A stretch of 15,693 bases of DNA from JBFJVZ01 sp041623895 (GCA_041623895.1 JBFJVZ010000149.1:1-15693), one strand, 5' to 3'. Counted from the first letter of the stretch, positions 6,774 to 14,686 are shown. Numbers and translations are program-made. The notes: generated by a model not told the origin, from the letters alone.

Positions 6774-9700
6774 TTAACTGCAGCCCATGCTGGCGCCACA
6801 GTTGTGACAAAGGTAGCAGTTTCCATTCCTGACCGTGATGCTGCCGCAGTTGTCGCATAGCGGCGCGTCCATTTGGAATCTGGCGAACTGCTGTTCGCGA
6901 CTCGCTTCCTTTTTGGATTGGCCGTTGCCGTTGGAAACGGCCGAGACTTCGCTGAGACTTGCCAACAGAGCGGCTCGTTCGGCCAACGCCACCGCGGCTC
7001 CGGCGTCTTTCTTAAGACCTTCGATCACCGACAAACCGGTCAGCGCGGCATCGGGACCGTTACCGCTATTGGTTTTGTCGGCGGGTTCGGCCGGTGAAAT
7101 GTGGCCGGTTTCGTGGTGGCCGCTTGAGAAGGTCAAACCCAGCCAGCGAGCGATGTAGTCGACGACGCTCTTGGCAATGCGGATGTGCTTGTTGGACGTG
7201 TGTCCCATCGGCTCGAACCGTGTATGGCTGAACTTGTTGACCAAGACTTCCAAAGGCACGCCATATTGCAGAGCAATCGACAGCGCCGTTCCGAAACTGT
7301 CCATGATCCCGCCGATCGTTGAGCCTTCTTTGGCCATGGTGATGAAGATCTCGCCCGGGCGTCCATCGGGATAAAGTCCGACGCACAAGTAGCCTTCGTG
7401 ACCCGCAATCGTGAACTTGTGGGTTACGCTGGTGCGAGTATCGGGCAAGCGTTCGCGGCGCGGCTTGTAGACGATCTTTTCGACCGTTTCGACGGCACCG
7501 TGATCGCCCGTTGCGGTTTTGCCTTCTTCGCTCTTGGTGTTCAGTGGTTGCGACTGTTTGCTGCCATCGCGATAGATGGCCAGTGCCTTCAAACCCAATT
7601 CCCATCCCCAGAAATAAGCATCGGCGATGTCTTCGGGGGTGACATCGTTGGGCATGTTGACCGTTTTGCTGATGGCACCGGAGAGAAACGGTTGAGCGGC
7701 TGCCATCATTGTCACGTGGGCTTGCCAGGGAATGCTGCGAACGCCGTTGGCCGGTTGGAAAGCACAATCAAAGACGGCCAAGTGCTCGGTTTTCAGGTCG
7801 GGGGCCCCTTCGATGGTGTCGTTCTCGTCGATGTACTTGAGGATGCCTTCGATTTCAGCTTCGCTGTAACCGAGTTTGTGCAAACCGCGACAGACGGTTT
7901 GATTGACGATCTTCAGCATGCCGCCACCGGCCAATTGCTTGTACTTCACAAGCGCGATATCGGGCTCGATGCCGGTCGTGTCGCAATCCATCATGAAGCT
8001 GATCGTGCCGGTGGGGGCCAGCACCGTCGCTTGAGCATTGCGGAAACCGAACCGTTCGCCGATCTCCAGCACGTCGTCCCACAACTTGCCAGCCGCCTCC
8101 TTCAATTCCGCCGGGCCTTCATCGTGAATCTGTTCGCAAGCGTTGCGGTGCATCTGCATCACACTCAGCATCGGCTTCTCGTTCAGCGCGTAACCATCAA
8201 ATGGTCCAACGGCGCTGGCCAATTCCGCACTCGTGCGGTTGGCTTCGCCGTGCAGAATCGCTGTTAAAGATCCGCACAGACCGCGAGCAGCGTTGGAGTC
8301 GTACGGCAGGCCGTTGGACATGATCACTGCACCAAGGTTGCTGTAGCCCAGACCGAGCGGGCGGAAGCGATGACTGTTCCGGGCAATCGGCTCGGTGGGA
8401 TAGCTGGCGTGATCGACCAAGATTTCTTGGGCGATCAAATACAAGCGGGCGGCCGCTCGGAAACGCGGGACATCGAACGACCCATCGTCGCGAGTGAACT
8501 TCATCAAGTTAATCGAAGCGAGATTGCAGGCCGTGTCGTCCAGGAACATGTATTCGCTGCACGGATTGGAAGCGTTGATCGCGCCACTGTTGGGGCAAGT
8601 ATGCCAACGGTTGATCGTCGTGTCGTACTGAACTCCGGGGTCGCCACAATGCCAGGCACAATCGGCCATGCAGTTGAGCAGTTCTTTGGCGTCGTAGCTG
8701 GGTGCGTCACCGAATACCTTGTCGCTGACCCAACGCGTTTGCCACGGTTTGCCGTCGCGAACAGCCTCCATGTAGTCGTCGGTCAGGCGAACAGAAAGGT
8801 TGGCGTTTTGGAAGCACACGCTGCTGTAGGCTTCGCCGTTGAAATTTGACTCATAACCCTCGCGGATCAGCGCATGCGCCTTCTGCTCTTCCTTCCATTT
8901 GCACTGCACAAATTCCAAGATGTCCGGATGCCAGACTTTCAACGATTGCATCTTGGCGGCGCGACGTGTCTTGCCACCGCTTTTCACCACACCTGCGATC
9001 GAGTCATAAACACGCATGAAGGACAGCGGCCCTGAGGGCGTGCCGCCGCCGGAAAGTTTTTCCCGCTGGCTGCGGATTGTGGAAAGATCCGTGCCGGTCC
9101 CGCTGCCGAACTTGAACAACATCGCCTCGCTGCAGGCCAGACGCATGATGTCTTCCATGTTGTCGTCGACCGCTTGAATGAAGCAAGCCGAACCTTGCGG
9201 ATACTCGTACGGGTTCTCCGGCTGATCCGTCTTGCCAGCCGTTTCGTCCCAATGCCAGTTGCACTTCGTGCCGGTGACACCGTACTGGTGAAACAGGCCG
9301 ACGTTGAACCAGACGGGACTGTTGAATGCGCCGTGTTGGTGCAAGCACAACCAAGTCAAATCGCGATAAAAGGCCTCACCGTCTTCCGGTGAATCGAAGT
9401 AACCGTCTTCTAAACCCCAGTCAGCAATCGTGCGGGTGACCCGATGGATCAGCTGCCGGACGCTGCGTTCTCGTTCGCCAGGATTCTTCGGGTCCCCATA
9501 GAAATATTTGGAAACGACGACGTTGGTGGCCAGTTGGCTCCAATCGGACGGGATTTCACAGTCGTTCTGTTCAAAAAGCACAGTGCCGTTTTCATCCTTG
9601 ATCGCGGCGCTGCGCAGGTCCCAATTCGTCGTTTCAAACGGCGATTTGTGGTCGGTGGGGCAGAATTGAGGGCTGATCTTCAGGCCTGGCCGGTTGCCAC

Positions 9701-9818
9701 GAAGATTGGTTGCAAATCTGGACCGGGCATGTTCCAGGCCGTGCTGAGAATTCACGTGCTCGAGGCCGGGATCTTTGGTGGTTGCTTGAGATGGGGACGA
9801 GGGCAAAACGGTCGCCAT
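6774..9818 (-). CDS. nrdJ: Adenosylcobalamin-dependent (class II) ribonucleoside-diphosphate reductase
   Basis: The enzyme reduces ribonucleotides to deoxyribonucleotides with a cobalamin-generated thiyl radical, oxygen-independently, as a single cytoplasmic polypeptide. The chosen start gives 1014 residues. NPCSE (N418, radical C420, E422) and the cysteine pair C212 (GSACF) and C431 (TACNLASINL) form the active site, with APTGTISFMM near 601. A TSCPD domain spans about 797-875. The C-terminus has CDNCG, CYLC and CHNCG (about 988-1007), a zinc-ribbon or redox tail. The frame is open to a TTG at 9866, but the ATG at 9816-9818 has AAGGAG 10 nt upstream (9829-9834), while the ATG at 9842 has no properly spaced site. 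No ATP-cone is evident at the N-terminus. An NrdR-type operator and a terminator frame the gene. Confidence 0.95.
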   Translation of the reverse strand: MATVLPSSPSQATTKDPGLEHVNSQHGLEHARSRFATNLRGNRPGLKISPQFCPTDHKSPFETTNWDLRSAAIKDENGTVLFEQNDCEIPSDWSQLATNVVVSKYFYGDPKNPGERERSVRQLIHRVTRTIADWGLEDGYFDSPEDGEAFYRDLTWLCLHQHGAFNSPVWFNVGLFHQYGVTGTKCNWHWDETAGKTDQPENPYEYPQGSACFIQAVDDNMEDIMRLACSEAMLFKFGSGTGTDLSTIRSQREKLSGGGTPSGPLSFMRVYDSIAGVVKSGGKTRRAAKMQSLKVWHPDILEFVQCKWKEEQKAHALIREGYESNFNGEAYSSVCFQNANLSVRLTDDYMEAVRDGKPWQTRWVSDKVFGDAPSYDAKELLNCMADCAWHCGDPGVQYDTTINRWHTCPNSGAINASNPCSEYMFLDDTACNLASINLMKFTRDDGSFDVPRFRAAARLYLIAQEILVDHASYPTEPIARNSHRFRPLGLGYSNLGAVIMSNGLPYDSNAARGLCGSLTAILHGEANRTSAELASAVGPFDGYALNEKPMLSVMQMHRNACEQIHDEGPAELKEAAGKLWDDVLEIGERFGFRNAQATVLAPTGTISFMMDCDTTGIEPDIALVKYKQLAGGGMLKIVNQTVCRGLHKLGYSEAEIEGILKYIDENDTIEGAPDLKTEHLAVFDCAFQPANGVRSIPWQAHVTMMAAAQPFLSGAISKTVNMPNDVTPEDIADAYFWGWELGLKALAIYRDGSKQSQPLNTKSEEGKTATGDHGAVETVEKIVYKPRRERLPDTRTSVTHKFTIAGHEGYLCVGLYPDGRPGEIFITMAKEGSTIGGIMDSFGTALSIALQYGVPLEVLVNKFSHTRFEPMGHTSNKHIRIAKSVVDYIARWLGLTFSSGHHETGHISPAEPADKTNSGNGPDAALTGLSVIEGLKKDAGAAVALAERAALLASLSEVSAVSNGNGQSKKEASREQQFARFQMDAPLCDNCGSITVRNGNCYLCHNCGASMGCS

Positions 9819-9828
9819 AGCTTTGAGA

Positions 9829-9834
9829 CTCCTT
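9829..9834 (-). promoter_or_regulatory. Ribosome binding site deciding the nrdJ start
   Basis: The minus strand reads AAGGAG, 10 nt before the ATG at 9816-9818. It is the best ribosome site among three possible starts (9818, 9842 and TTG 9866) and supports the shortest form. Confidence 0.7.
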
Positions 9835-9954
9835 GTGGTCATCCTTGGACTCGAAACCGCCGCCAACTAACTCGCGTTCCTCGCGAAGCGGTGGAATCAA
9901 GCCTTGTTTGATATGAGAATTTGAACAATTATCAGCCACATGTTACCGCGCGTT

Positions 9955-9980
9955 GCCTAGCTAATTCGGGGGGGCTAGGC
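9955..9980 (-). other. Hairpin in the nrdJ leader
   Basis: GCCTAG (9955-9960) and CTAGGC (9975-9980) form a perfect 6-bp stem around a 14-nt loop holding a run of seven G (C on the nrdJ mRNA). It lies about 140 nt upstream of the chosen nrdJ start, in a leader of about 265 nt. No cobalamin-riboswitch B12 box was recognised around it, so any role is unknown. Confidence 0.45.
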
Positions 9981-10034
9981 GAAACTCCTTTCTCGCTCCC
10001 CTTGGCGAATGACTTCCTTACCTTGGCAATGAAA

Positions 10035-10050
10035 GCACTACCGGTAGTGG
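10035..10050 (-). promoter_or_regulatory. NrdR box, promoter-distal
   Basis: The core CACTACCGGTAGTG (10036-10049) is a perfect palindrome and fits the NrdR-box pattern (C-t-A ... T-a-G around a symmetric centre). It lies 32 bp, about three helical turns, from the second box at 10067-10082. NrdR boxes usually occur as such pairs upstream of ribonucleotide reductase genes. Confidence 0.85.
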
Positions 10051-10066
10051 TTCACGGTCACACAAA

Positions 10067-10082
10067 CCACTACATGTGGGCG
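10067..10082 (-). promoter_or_regulatory. NrdR box, promoter-proximal
   Basis: CCACTACATGTGGGCG is a less perfect palindrome that shares CACTAC with the box at 10035-10050. The spacer between the two 16-mers is 16 bp, the normal range for NrdR operator pairs. It begins just after the predicted transcription start, so bound NrdR would block initiation or early elongation when dATP is high. Confidence 0.8.
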
Positions 10083-10090
10083 ACCGGGGA

Positions 10091-10118
10091 ATCTTAGGGA
10101 TTGTCGGATGGCTGTCAA
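10091..10118 (-). promoter_or_regulatory. Sigma-70-type promoter of nrdJ
   Basis: On the minus strand a perfect -35 TTGACA (10113-10118) is followed after 16 bp by TAAGAT (10091-10096), four of six matches to the -10 consensus. Transcription would start near 10084, directly before the NrdR-box pair. The position relative to the boxes and to nrdJ supports the call. Confidence 0.75.
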
Positions 10119-10119
10119 C

Positions 10120-10489
10120 GAGCACTTTTCTGAAGCGATAAAGTATTCGCTGTGAATGACTTACGCAGTTTTGATTGGCGGGCTAACCTGTTCGTCAACC
10201 GCTGGGAAAATCGCTGTAAGCTCAACACTGATGATGGGTTAGTGAAGATTCTCAACCACTTTGTCTCAGATGTGGAAAACGTGTCAGATTTAGAATTTTT
10301 TTGAACTTCATTTTTGCCGAACGAGAAACTTGGTTAAGTGGGGGTTTCGGGGAATCACTGAGCAGTGGTCTGGTGTTCACGTTCGTCAAGTTTTCTGGTT
10401 TTTGAGCTTTCAGGGTCCGCGGTTTTGCCGTCAACATTTCGCGTGTGTTGGCGCCTCGAAAATCAAATTCAAACACGACGGAATGCAAG
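10120..10489. other. Intergenic region without a recognised feature
   Basis: This stretch of about 370 bp between the nrdJ promoter and the small plus-strand gene holds no credible open frame and no hairpin or promoter I could support. A TAGAAT at 10291-10296 has no -35 at usable spacing. The upstream control of the 10490 gene is therefore unassigned. Confidence 0.5.
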
Positions 10490-10912
10490 ATGGACGAATT
10501 GATACAACAGCTCGTAGACAAGCTTGGAATCGATCCAGGCACCGCGAATGCGGCCACCGGTAAAGCAATGGCATTGGTGAAAGAACACTCTGGTGAGGAC
10601 TTGTTTTCCAAGATCTCGGCCGCGATCCCGGGAGCTGCTAGTGCGGCTGAAGGAGCCGCTGATACGACAAGCGGGGCGACCGAGGGTGGCGGTTTGCTGG
10701 GCTCGGTCGCCAGCATGGCCTCGAATCTGTTGGGAGGATCTGGTGGTGATGCTGTCGGCCTGGCGTCGACTTTGGGCGCGAGTGGCTTGAAGGCGGACCA
10801 GATTGGCGGATTTGTTTCCACGATCGTCGAATTCCTGAAAGAGAAACTAGGCGAGGAAACGACCGATCAGATCTTGGCCAAAGTCCCGATGCTGAAAAGT
10901 TTGCTGGGCTAG
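10490..10912 (+). CDS. Small DUF2780-like protein
   Basis: The product is 140 residues with no signal peptide. Residues 1-45 are a helical segment (DELIQQLVDKLGID, then KAMALVKEH). Residues 46-85 are rich in Gly, Ala and Ser, probably flexible, and lead into GLLGSVASMASNLLGG. The C-terminal half (about 95-140) has helices with GLKADQIGGFVSTIVEFLKE and ends KVPMLKSLLG. This layout resembles DUF2780 (VcgC/VcgE) proteins, whose function is unknown; the related-looking YidB/DUF937 group is an alternative. The frame stays open to a GTG at 10445, but the ATG at 10490 starts the family-like segment. The ribosome site is weak (GGA about 9 nt upstream). It stands alone, so the neighbours suggest no role. 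Confidence 0.75.
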   Translation: MDELIQQLVDKLGIDPGTANAATGKAMALVKEHSGEDLFSKISAAIPGAASAAEGAADTTSGATEGGGLLGSVASMASNLLGGSGGDAVGLASTLGASGLKADQIGGFVSTIVEFLKEKLGEETTDQILAKVPMLKSLLG

Positions 10913-10943
10913 TGCATTCAGATTTGATCATGGGATCAGCCAC

Positions 10944-10964
10944 TGAACGTTAGTTGAACGTTAG
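10944..10964 (+). repeat. Tandem 10-bp direct repeat
   Basis: TGAACGTTAG occurs twice, offset by 11 bp, about one helical turn. Each copy contains the palindrome AACGTT. It lies just downstream of the DUF2780-like gene. It could be a protein-binding site or a chance duplication. Confidence 0.5.
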
Positions 10965-10988
10965 CCCACTCGGTTCCTGACGCAGCAG

Positions 10989-11033
10989 CGGGACCGCTCA
11001 CCGTGGCGGCTGATGTGGCCGGGTCCCGTTTCT
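10989..11033 (+). terminator. Terminator-like hairpin after the DUF2780-like gene
   Basis: CGGGACC (10989-10995) pairs with GGTCCCG (11022-11028), followed by a short TTTCT tail. The 26-nt loop is GC-rich and could fold further. It lies 76 bp past the stop codon. The short T-tract keeps confidence moderate. Confidence 0.5.
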
Positions 11034-11147
11034 CAGGCGGAGCGTTCCAGCCGTCGCGGCGGTCGGGACTTTGGGCTGTTTTCGGCCGCGAAAGCGAAAA
11101 CTCTCACAAGTCCGCTACTGTAAAATGATGTGCCCAACAGCGTTTGA

Positions 11148-11190
11148 CGGCGGGATGAATTATAATCGCTGGTTCGTCCCGCCGACTTTT
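11148..11190 (+). promoter_or_regulatory. Hairpin with TATAAT in its loop, upstream of the 11259 gene
   Basis: CGGCGGGA (11148-11155) and TCCCGCCG (11177-11184) are perfect 8-bp inverted repeats followed by ACTTTTT. The 21-nt loop contains TATAAT (11161-11166), a consensus -10 located 98 bp before the next ATG, with no clear -35. The element could be a promoter inside a palindromic operator, or a terminator/attenuator ending transcription from upstream. A smaller inverted repeat (GTTTTCG/CGAAAAC, 11078-11101) lies before it. Confidence 0.5.
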
Positions 11191-11258
11191 TGCGCCCATG
11201 ACTTGCCAGAGATTGGCCTGTCAGTCGAGCACTCGCCTGAATCCTTTGGAGCTATTCC

Positions 11259-12407
11259 ATGCGTCGTACATTTGCCGCCCTGATGATCTTGCCAATTCTG
11301 GCCGTGTCGGCCACACCCGCCATGGGTCAATCGCCACTTGAAGAAAAAGACAAAGCGGTCGGCGCTTTTGAAATCTACTTGGATCGGTTGTCCAGCAGCG
11401 ATGCAGTTAAAGCGAGCGGGGCCGAAGATGCAATCCCGAATCCGCCGGGAGGCGACGTCGATCTGAAGGCCGTGCGACGCGTCTACGGTGCCGCCAGTGC
11501 ACCACAAGACGTTGCCTCAATCGAGAGTCGACAAGGCACCGATCCTCTGGACATGAATTTCTTTATTCGCATCCAGTTCAAATCCGCGGATGCGGCCCAA
11601 AAAGCTTACCAGGGCATGGCGGAAAAGGGCCGCGCGGAAACGATCAACGGTAAAGAGTATTATCGACCGCCGGAGGATGAAGCGACGCCAAGCAACATGT
11701 TGTTGCACATGGTCTCGCCCGACACAATCGAAGTTGGTACGGATGGGTTTGTGCTGCACGATTCGCGGCACGTGTTCAGCGACAACTTGTTGGCGGCTTG
11801 GAAAAAGATGCCAGTTGCCGCCATTCGAATTGCAGCGGACTTGGACGGGGTTCGACATTTGATCGACCAGGGAATGCAAATGGCACAGGCCAATGGCGGC
11901 GTACCTCCGGCTGCCATGCCGGCGGTGGCAATGGTGGAAAACACGGGAGCGATTCGCTTGGCACTTGATTTCAGTTCCGACAGCTTGCTGTGGTTAACTT
12001 TCACGGGCAAAGACGATGCGGCCACCGGAACCATCAAAGCCACCTTCGACGGTTTTCTGGCGATGGGCAAAGGCATGGGGCAGCAAATGGCGCCGTCGAT
12101 TCCAGGTCAGAATCTGCAGAAGGTCGCCGGGGAAATGCTCGCCGCGCTGCAGACAACCCAGGATGGGAATGATGTGAATTTGGTGTTGCCACGACCAGAA
12201 GGATTCGAGGCCGCGATCGGGGAAATCGTCCCCTTGGTAATGGGAGCGATGATGGGCGGGATGAAAGGCGGTCCGGGAGGGCCTGCCGGTGAAGATCCGT
12301 TTGGTGGCGGCGCCGGTGAAGATCCGTTTGGTGGCAACGCAGATCCCTTCGGAGCTCCGCCCGCCGACGCAGCGCCAGGAGCCGACGCAGATCCCTTTGG
12401 CAACTAG
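11259..12407 (+). CDS. Secreted protein with C-terminal DPFG repeats, function unknown
   Basis: The product is 382 residues. A clear signal peptide (MRRTF, hydrophobic core, cleavage near AMG at residue 23) marks export. The body (about 30-330) is a mixed alpha/beta soluble region with no catalytic motif I recognise. The tail (about 335-382) is low complexity, with GPGGPAGEDPFGG, GAGEDPFGG, ADPFG and ADPFGN, giving four DPFG units. Two of these are encoded by identical 24-bp DNA repeats. Such acidic Gly/Pro/Phe tails are frequent in planctomycete secreted proteins. GGAG 7 nt upstream supports the ATG. The gene is monocistronic and converges on the 12488 gene. Confidence 0.85.
   Translation: MRRTFAALMILPILAVSATPAMGQSPLEEKDKAVGAFEIYLDRLSSSDAVKASGAEDAIPNPPGGDVDLKAVRRVYGAASAPQDVASIESRQGTDPLDMNFFIRIQFKSADAAQKAYQGMAEKGRAETINGKEYYRPPEDEATPSNMLLHMVSPDTIEVGTDGFVLHDSRHVFSDNLLAAWKKMPVAAIRIAADLDGVRHLIDQGMQMAQANGGVPPAAMPAVAMVENTGAIRLALDFSSDSLLWLTFTGKDDAATGTIKATFDGFLAMGKGMGQQMAPSIPGQNLQKVAGEMLAALQTTQDGNDVNLVLPRPEGFEAAIGEIVPLVMGAMMGGMKGGPGGPAGEDPFGGGAGEDPFGGNADPFGAPPADAAPGADADPFGN
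12285..12335 (+). repeat. 24-bp direct repeat inside the DPFG tail
   Basis: The 24-bp unit beginning GCCGGTGAAGATCC and ending TTGGTGGC occurs at 12285-12308 and 12312-12335, a period of 27 bp (nine codons, AGEDPFGG plus one). Identity at the DNA level points to recent slippage or duplication of the repeat. Confidence 0.9.
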
Positions 12408-12487
12408 GATCGTTCAGGCTTCCCGCCGCGATGAATAGAAACCCGGCCGTGCCTCCACCGCGACGTTGGTGCGGCGGATTACGGTAC

Positions 12488-13975
12488 CTACGCGGACCGT
12501 TTCGTTTGCGATCGTTCCCGCGCTTCGGTAATCCATTTTTTAACGTCGTTGATACCCGGCGTTTTGCTGCTTCGCAGGATTCGCTTGCCAGCCGCGGTTT
12601 CGGCGAACCGCACGAGTTCTTTGTGAAGGCCCGCGGTCGTTTTGCCAGCCAGTTTTTCTGGAGTGTTGCAGCCGATGCCGACCAGCAATTGCGATTTGTA
12701 GCCACACAAGCTTGGGATCCTACAAACCAGCCTCGCTTGAGCTTGCCAATCGATCAGCTTCTGGGTCGTGATCCACGAGGTATTCAAGGCAGATTCCATT
12801 GCGTCCGGATTGGCGGCCAAGAATTGCTCAACCGTGTTGATGCCGATGGCGGCGAATCGTTTGGCCGTCTTCGGGCCGATCGATGGTGCGTCCACGAGAT
12901 TGTCCGAGGACGACAAACTGGGACGCCGCCTGATTCGTGTTGCGGTTGGTTCTATTGGACGTGCCGCCGGCTGTGGCTCGGGCTTCGACAGACCGGCTGT
13001 CGCGGCGACCGTTGGCGGTGGGCCGGAACCTTGTTGGTTTTGCTGTTCAATCCGCTGGTTTTCCCGTTGCCGTTCGAGGTCGCGTCGGCGTTGTACGGCA
13101 ACCGCTTGCACTTCGGCTGGTTTATTGCGTTCGACCCGTCCCTTGGCTTTGTACTCGTCGAAGATCGCTTGGACGGCCTCGCGTTCCCGTCGAAATTCGA
13201 TCCGCCGCGTGATCCACGCGACCGGCATTTTGATCGTCGCCAACAACGACGCGGCAGTTAAGGGCAGCTCGGGAATCTCCGAGCGTGTTTGTTCGGCCGC
13301 GCGGTTAAGAATTTCTGCCCATCCGGTAATCGCTAACCCGAACAATCCCGCCAGGATATCGATCGATTTATCGTCAAATCCTGAGGTCGGTTTTCGGACG
13401 CCAGCTTCCAAGTCATAGTGTGCGATCAAGTCATCGTAGTAACGATTCGCAACTTTGGCTCCGCGGCGGACGGTATGTGCCAGCCATCCTGCATCACTGG
13501 AAACGTCAAACACAATCTTGTGGTGGCCTTCCTGCCAGCGACTGAAGATTCGCTGGTAGCTTTTGGTAACGCTCCATTCCATCGGCCGGTGGACAACCGA
13601 TTCGATCTTTGACTGCGCAGTGTGCAGCGGCATCAGTGGATCGGTAAAGTAGTGGCTGAGCACACCCGCAGAATAGGCCGCCCGGGCCCATTGTTTTGCG
13701 TCCAAGTCGTCGAGCAGATTCTGATACCAGGTTTCCGCTTTTTTGGGCGCGCCGCCCCAATACCCATCATTGACGTGAACGACATGATTTCGAAAGTCGC
13801 GAAATTTAGTATCGGGGTGCTTGGCACCAGCCAGATACCGCGAGTGATGTTTGAGCAAGACAGACTTCAGTCGTCGACCACGCTCGGTGCTGAGCATGGG
13901 TAGTGCGTCAATGACAAAGAAGTGGTGCGTGCTACGACAATGAGCGGCTCGCAGAATCGTGATCAGCAGATCCAT
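12488..13975 (-). CDS. Zinc-phospholipase-C-like domain fused to a DUF4332-like helical domain
   Basis: The product is 495 residues from the ATG at 13973-13975, which has GAGGG just upstream; the frame stays open to an ATG at 14056 without a good ribosome site. Residues 1-260 resemble zinc-dependent phospholipase C / S1-P1 nuclease folds. The motif H108-x3-D112-x3-P116-x-H118 within VLSHYFTDPLMPLHT provides metal ligands, with further histidines at 63 and 67. A charged, probably disordered linker (about 275-355) rich in Arg, Gln and Pro follows. The C-terminal part (about 363-470) has IGPKTAKRFAAIGINTVEQF and a second unit around LLVGIGCNTPEKL, the repeated helix-hairpin-helix form of DUF4332. 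No signal peptide is seen, so it is probably cytoplasmic. The substrate is unknown. Confidence 0.8.
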   Translation of the reverse strand: MDLLITILRAAHCRSTHHFFVIDALPMLSTERGRRLKSVLLKHHSRYLAGAKHPDTKFRDFRNHVVHVNDGYWGGAPKKAETWYQNLLDDLDAKQWARAAYSAGVLSHYFTDPLMPLHTAQSKIESVVHRPMEWSVTKSYQRIFSRWQEGHHKIVFDVSSDAGWLAHTVRRGAKVANRYYDDLIAHYDLEAGVRKPTSGFDDKSIDILAGLFGLAITGWAEILNRAAEQTRSEIPELPLTAASLLATIKMPVAWITRRIEFRREREAVQAIFDEYKAKGRVERNKPAEVQAVAVQRRRDLERQRENQRIEQQNQQGSGPPPTVAATAGLSKPEPQPAARPIEPTATRIRRRPSLSSSDNLVDAPSIGPKTAKRFAAIGINTVEQFLAANPDAMESALNTSWITTQKLIDWQAQARLVCRIPSLCGYKSQLLVGIGCNTPEKLAGKTTAGLHKELVRFAETAAGKRILRSSKTPGINDVKKWITEARERSQTKRSA

Positions 13976-14125
13976 CGGTCCCTCGCGGTTGGTGCGTCCG
14001 TGCAAGGAACGATAAGAAAGAATCTGCCATCGATGCCACTGATATCTGGCGGGCAATTGCTATCAAAGAGCTTTGGTTTAGTTACCCGCAGCACAACGCC
14101 GGGGCGAGCATCTTCCAGCCCACGG

Positions 14126-14686
14126 TCATGGTCTGACGAAAGTTACCCCGCCACGGCTCGATGGCGTGATGACCGGTTGCTTTAAATACCGTCCCGGTTG
14201 GGAAGATTCGATTCGCCGCTGGATCGACTTTCCACGACGTGGATTCTCAACAAAGAAAGCGAGTTCGTCTTCAAACACGGCTTGCGAATACAAAAGATAT
14301 TCCCACGCTTGTGCCAGTTCGATATTGGGACTGTACTTTTCAAACAAGATTGTCTCGACCTGCAATTGCAATGGGATTACTTTTTTGCGTTCGAATCGCA
14401 AGCGATTGTTGTGACGCGGATTCTTGGCGGCGGCCACCATCCGCTTGGCGGCACGCTGCAACCTGTCGACCATGGCGCGGTCAGCGCTGCGGATTGTCCG
14501 CGACCGGCAGATCACGCTATCGACATTCGCGACCGCCTGTTCGTATTTCTTGGCGGCGGTAAAGAGAACATTGGTTTCGGACGCGTCCGCTGTCGTTGCC
14601 AGTCCAACCGTGCCAATCACGAGGCAACACAGCAAGGATGGTTTAACGAACAGTCTTACCAAATCAGCCAGTGTCGTTTTGTTCAT
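14126..14686 (-). CDS. Small exported protein of unknown function
   Basis: The product is 186 residues. The N-terminus (MNKTTLADLVRLFVKPS) leads into a hydrophobic stretch (about 17-30) and a likely cleavage site near TADA (residue 35), so export is expected. The mature part is helical and basic (KKYEQAVANVDSVICRSRTI, RLQRAAKRMVAAAK), with one CxxxR segment and no recognised domain. GAGG upstream of the ATG supports the start. It is co-oriented with the genes on either side, 150 bp before the PLC-like gene and 208 bp after the 14895 gene, so a loose operon is possible but the gaps are wide. Confidence 0.75.
   Translation of the reverse strand: MNKTTLADLVRLFVKPSLLCCLVIGTVGLATTADASETNVLFTAAKKYEQAVANVDSVICRSRTIRSADRAMVDRLQRAAKRMVAAAKNPRHNNRLRFERKKVIPLQLQVETILFEKYSPNIELAQAWEYLLYSQAVFEDELAFFVENPRRGKSIQRRIESSQPGRYLKQPVITPSSRGGVTFVRP

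Noticed and set aside
7398..8267. Plus-strand open frame of 289 codons inside nrdJ
   Set aside because: It mirrors the conserved reductase coding frame on the other strand. The translation shows no domain, and such shadows are expected in codon-biased genes.
6774..9866. Longer nrdJ with a TTG start at 9866
   Set aside because: The ATG at 9818 has a well-spaced AAGGAG. The 16 extra residues show no family feature, and the SD lies within that extra stretch.
9867..10034. Cobalamin riboswitch upstream of nrdJ
   Set aside because: I looked for the conserved B12 box and flanking stems on the minus strand and found neither. A covariance search would settle it.
12431..13261. Plus-strand open frame of 276 codons opposite the PLC/DUF4332 gene
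   Set aside because: The opposite strand encodes recognisable domains with an intact metal motif. This frame has no motif and no start context.
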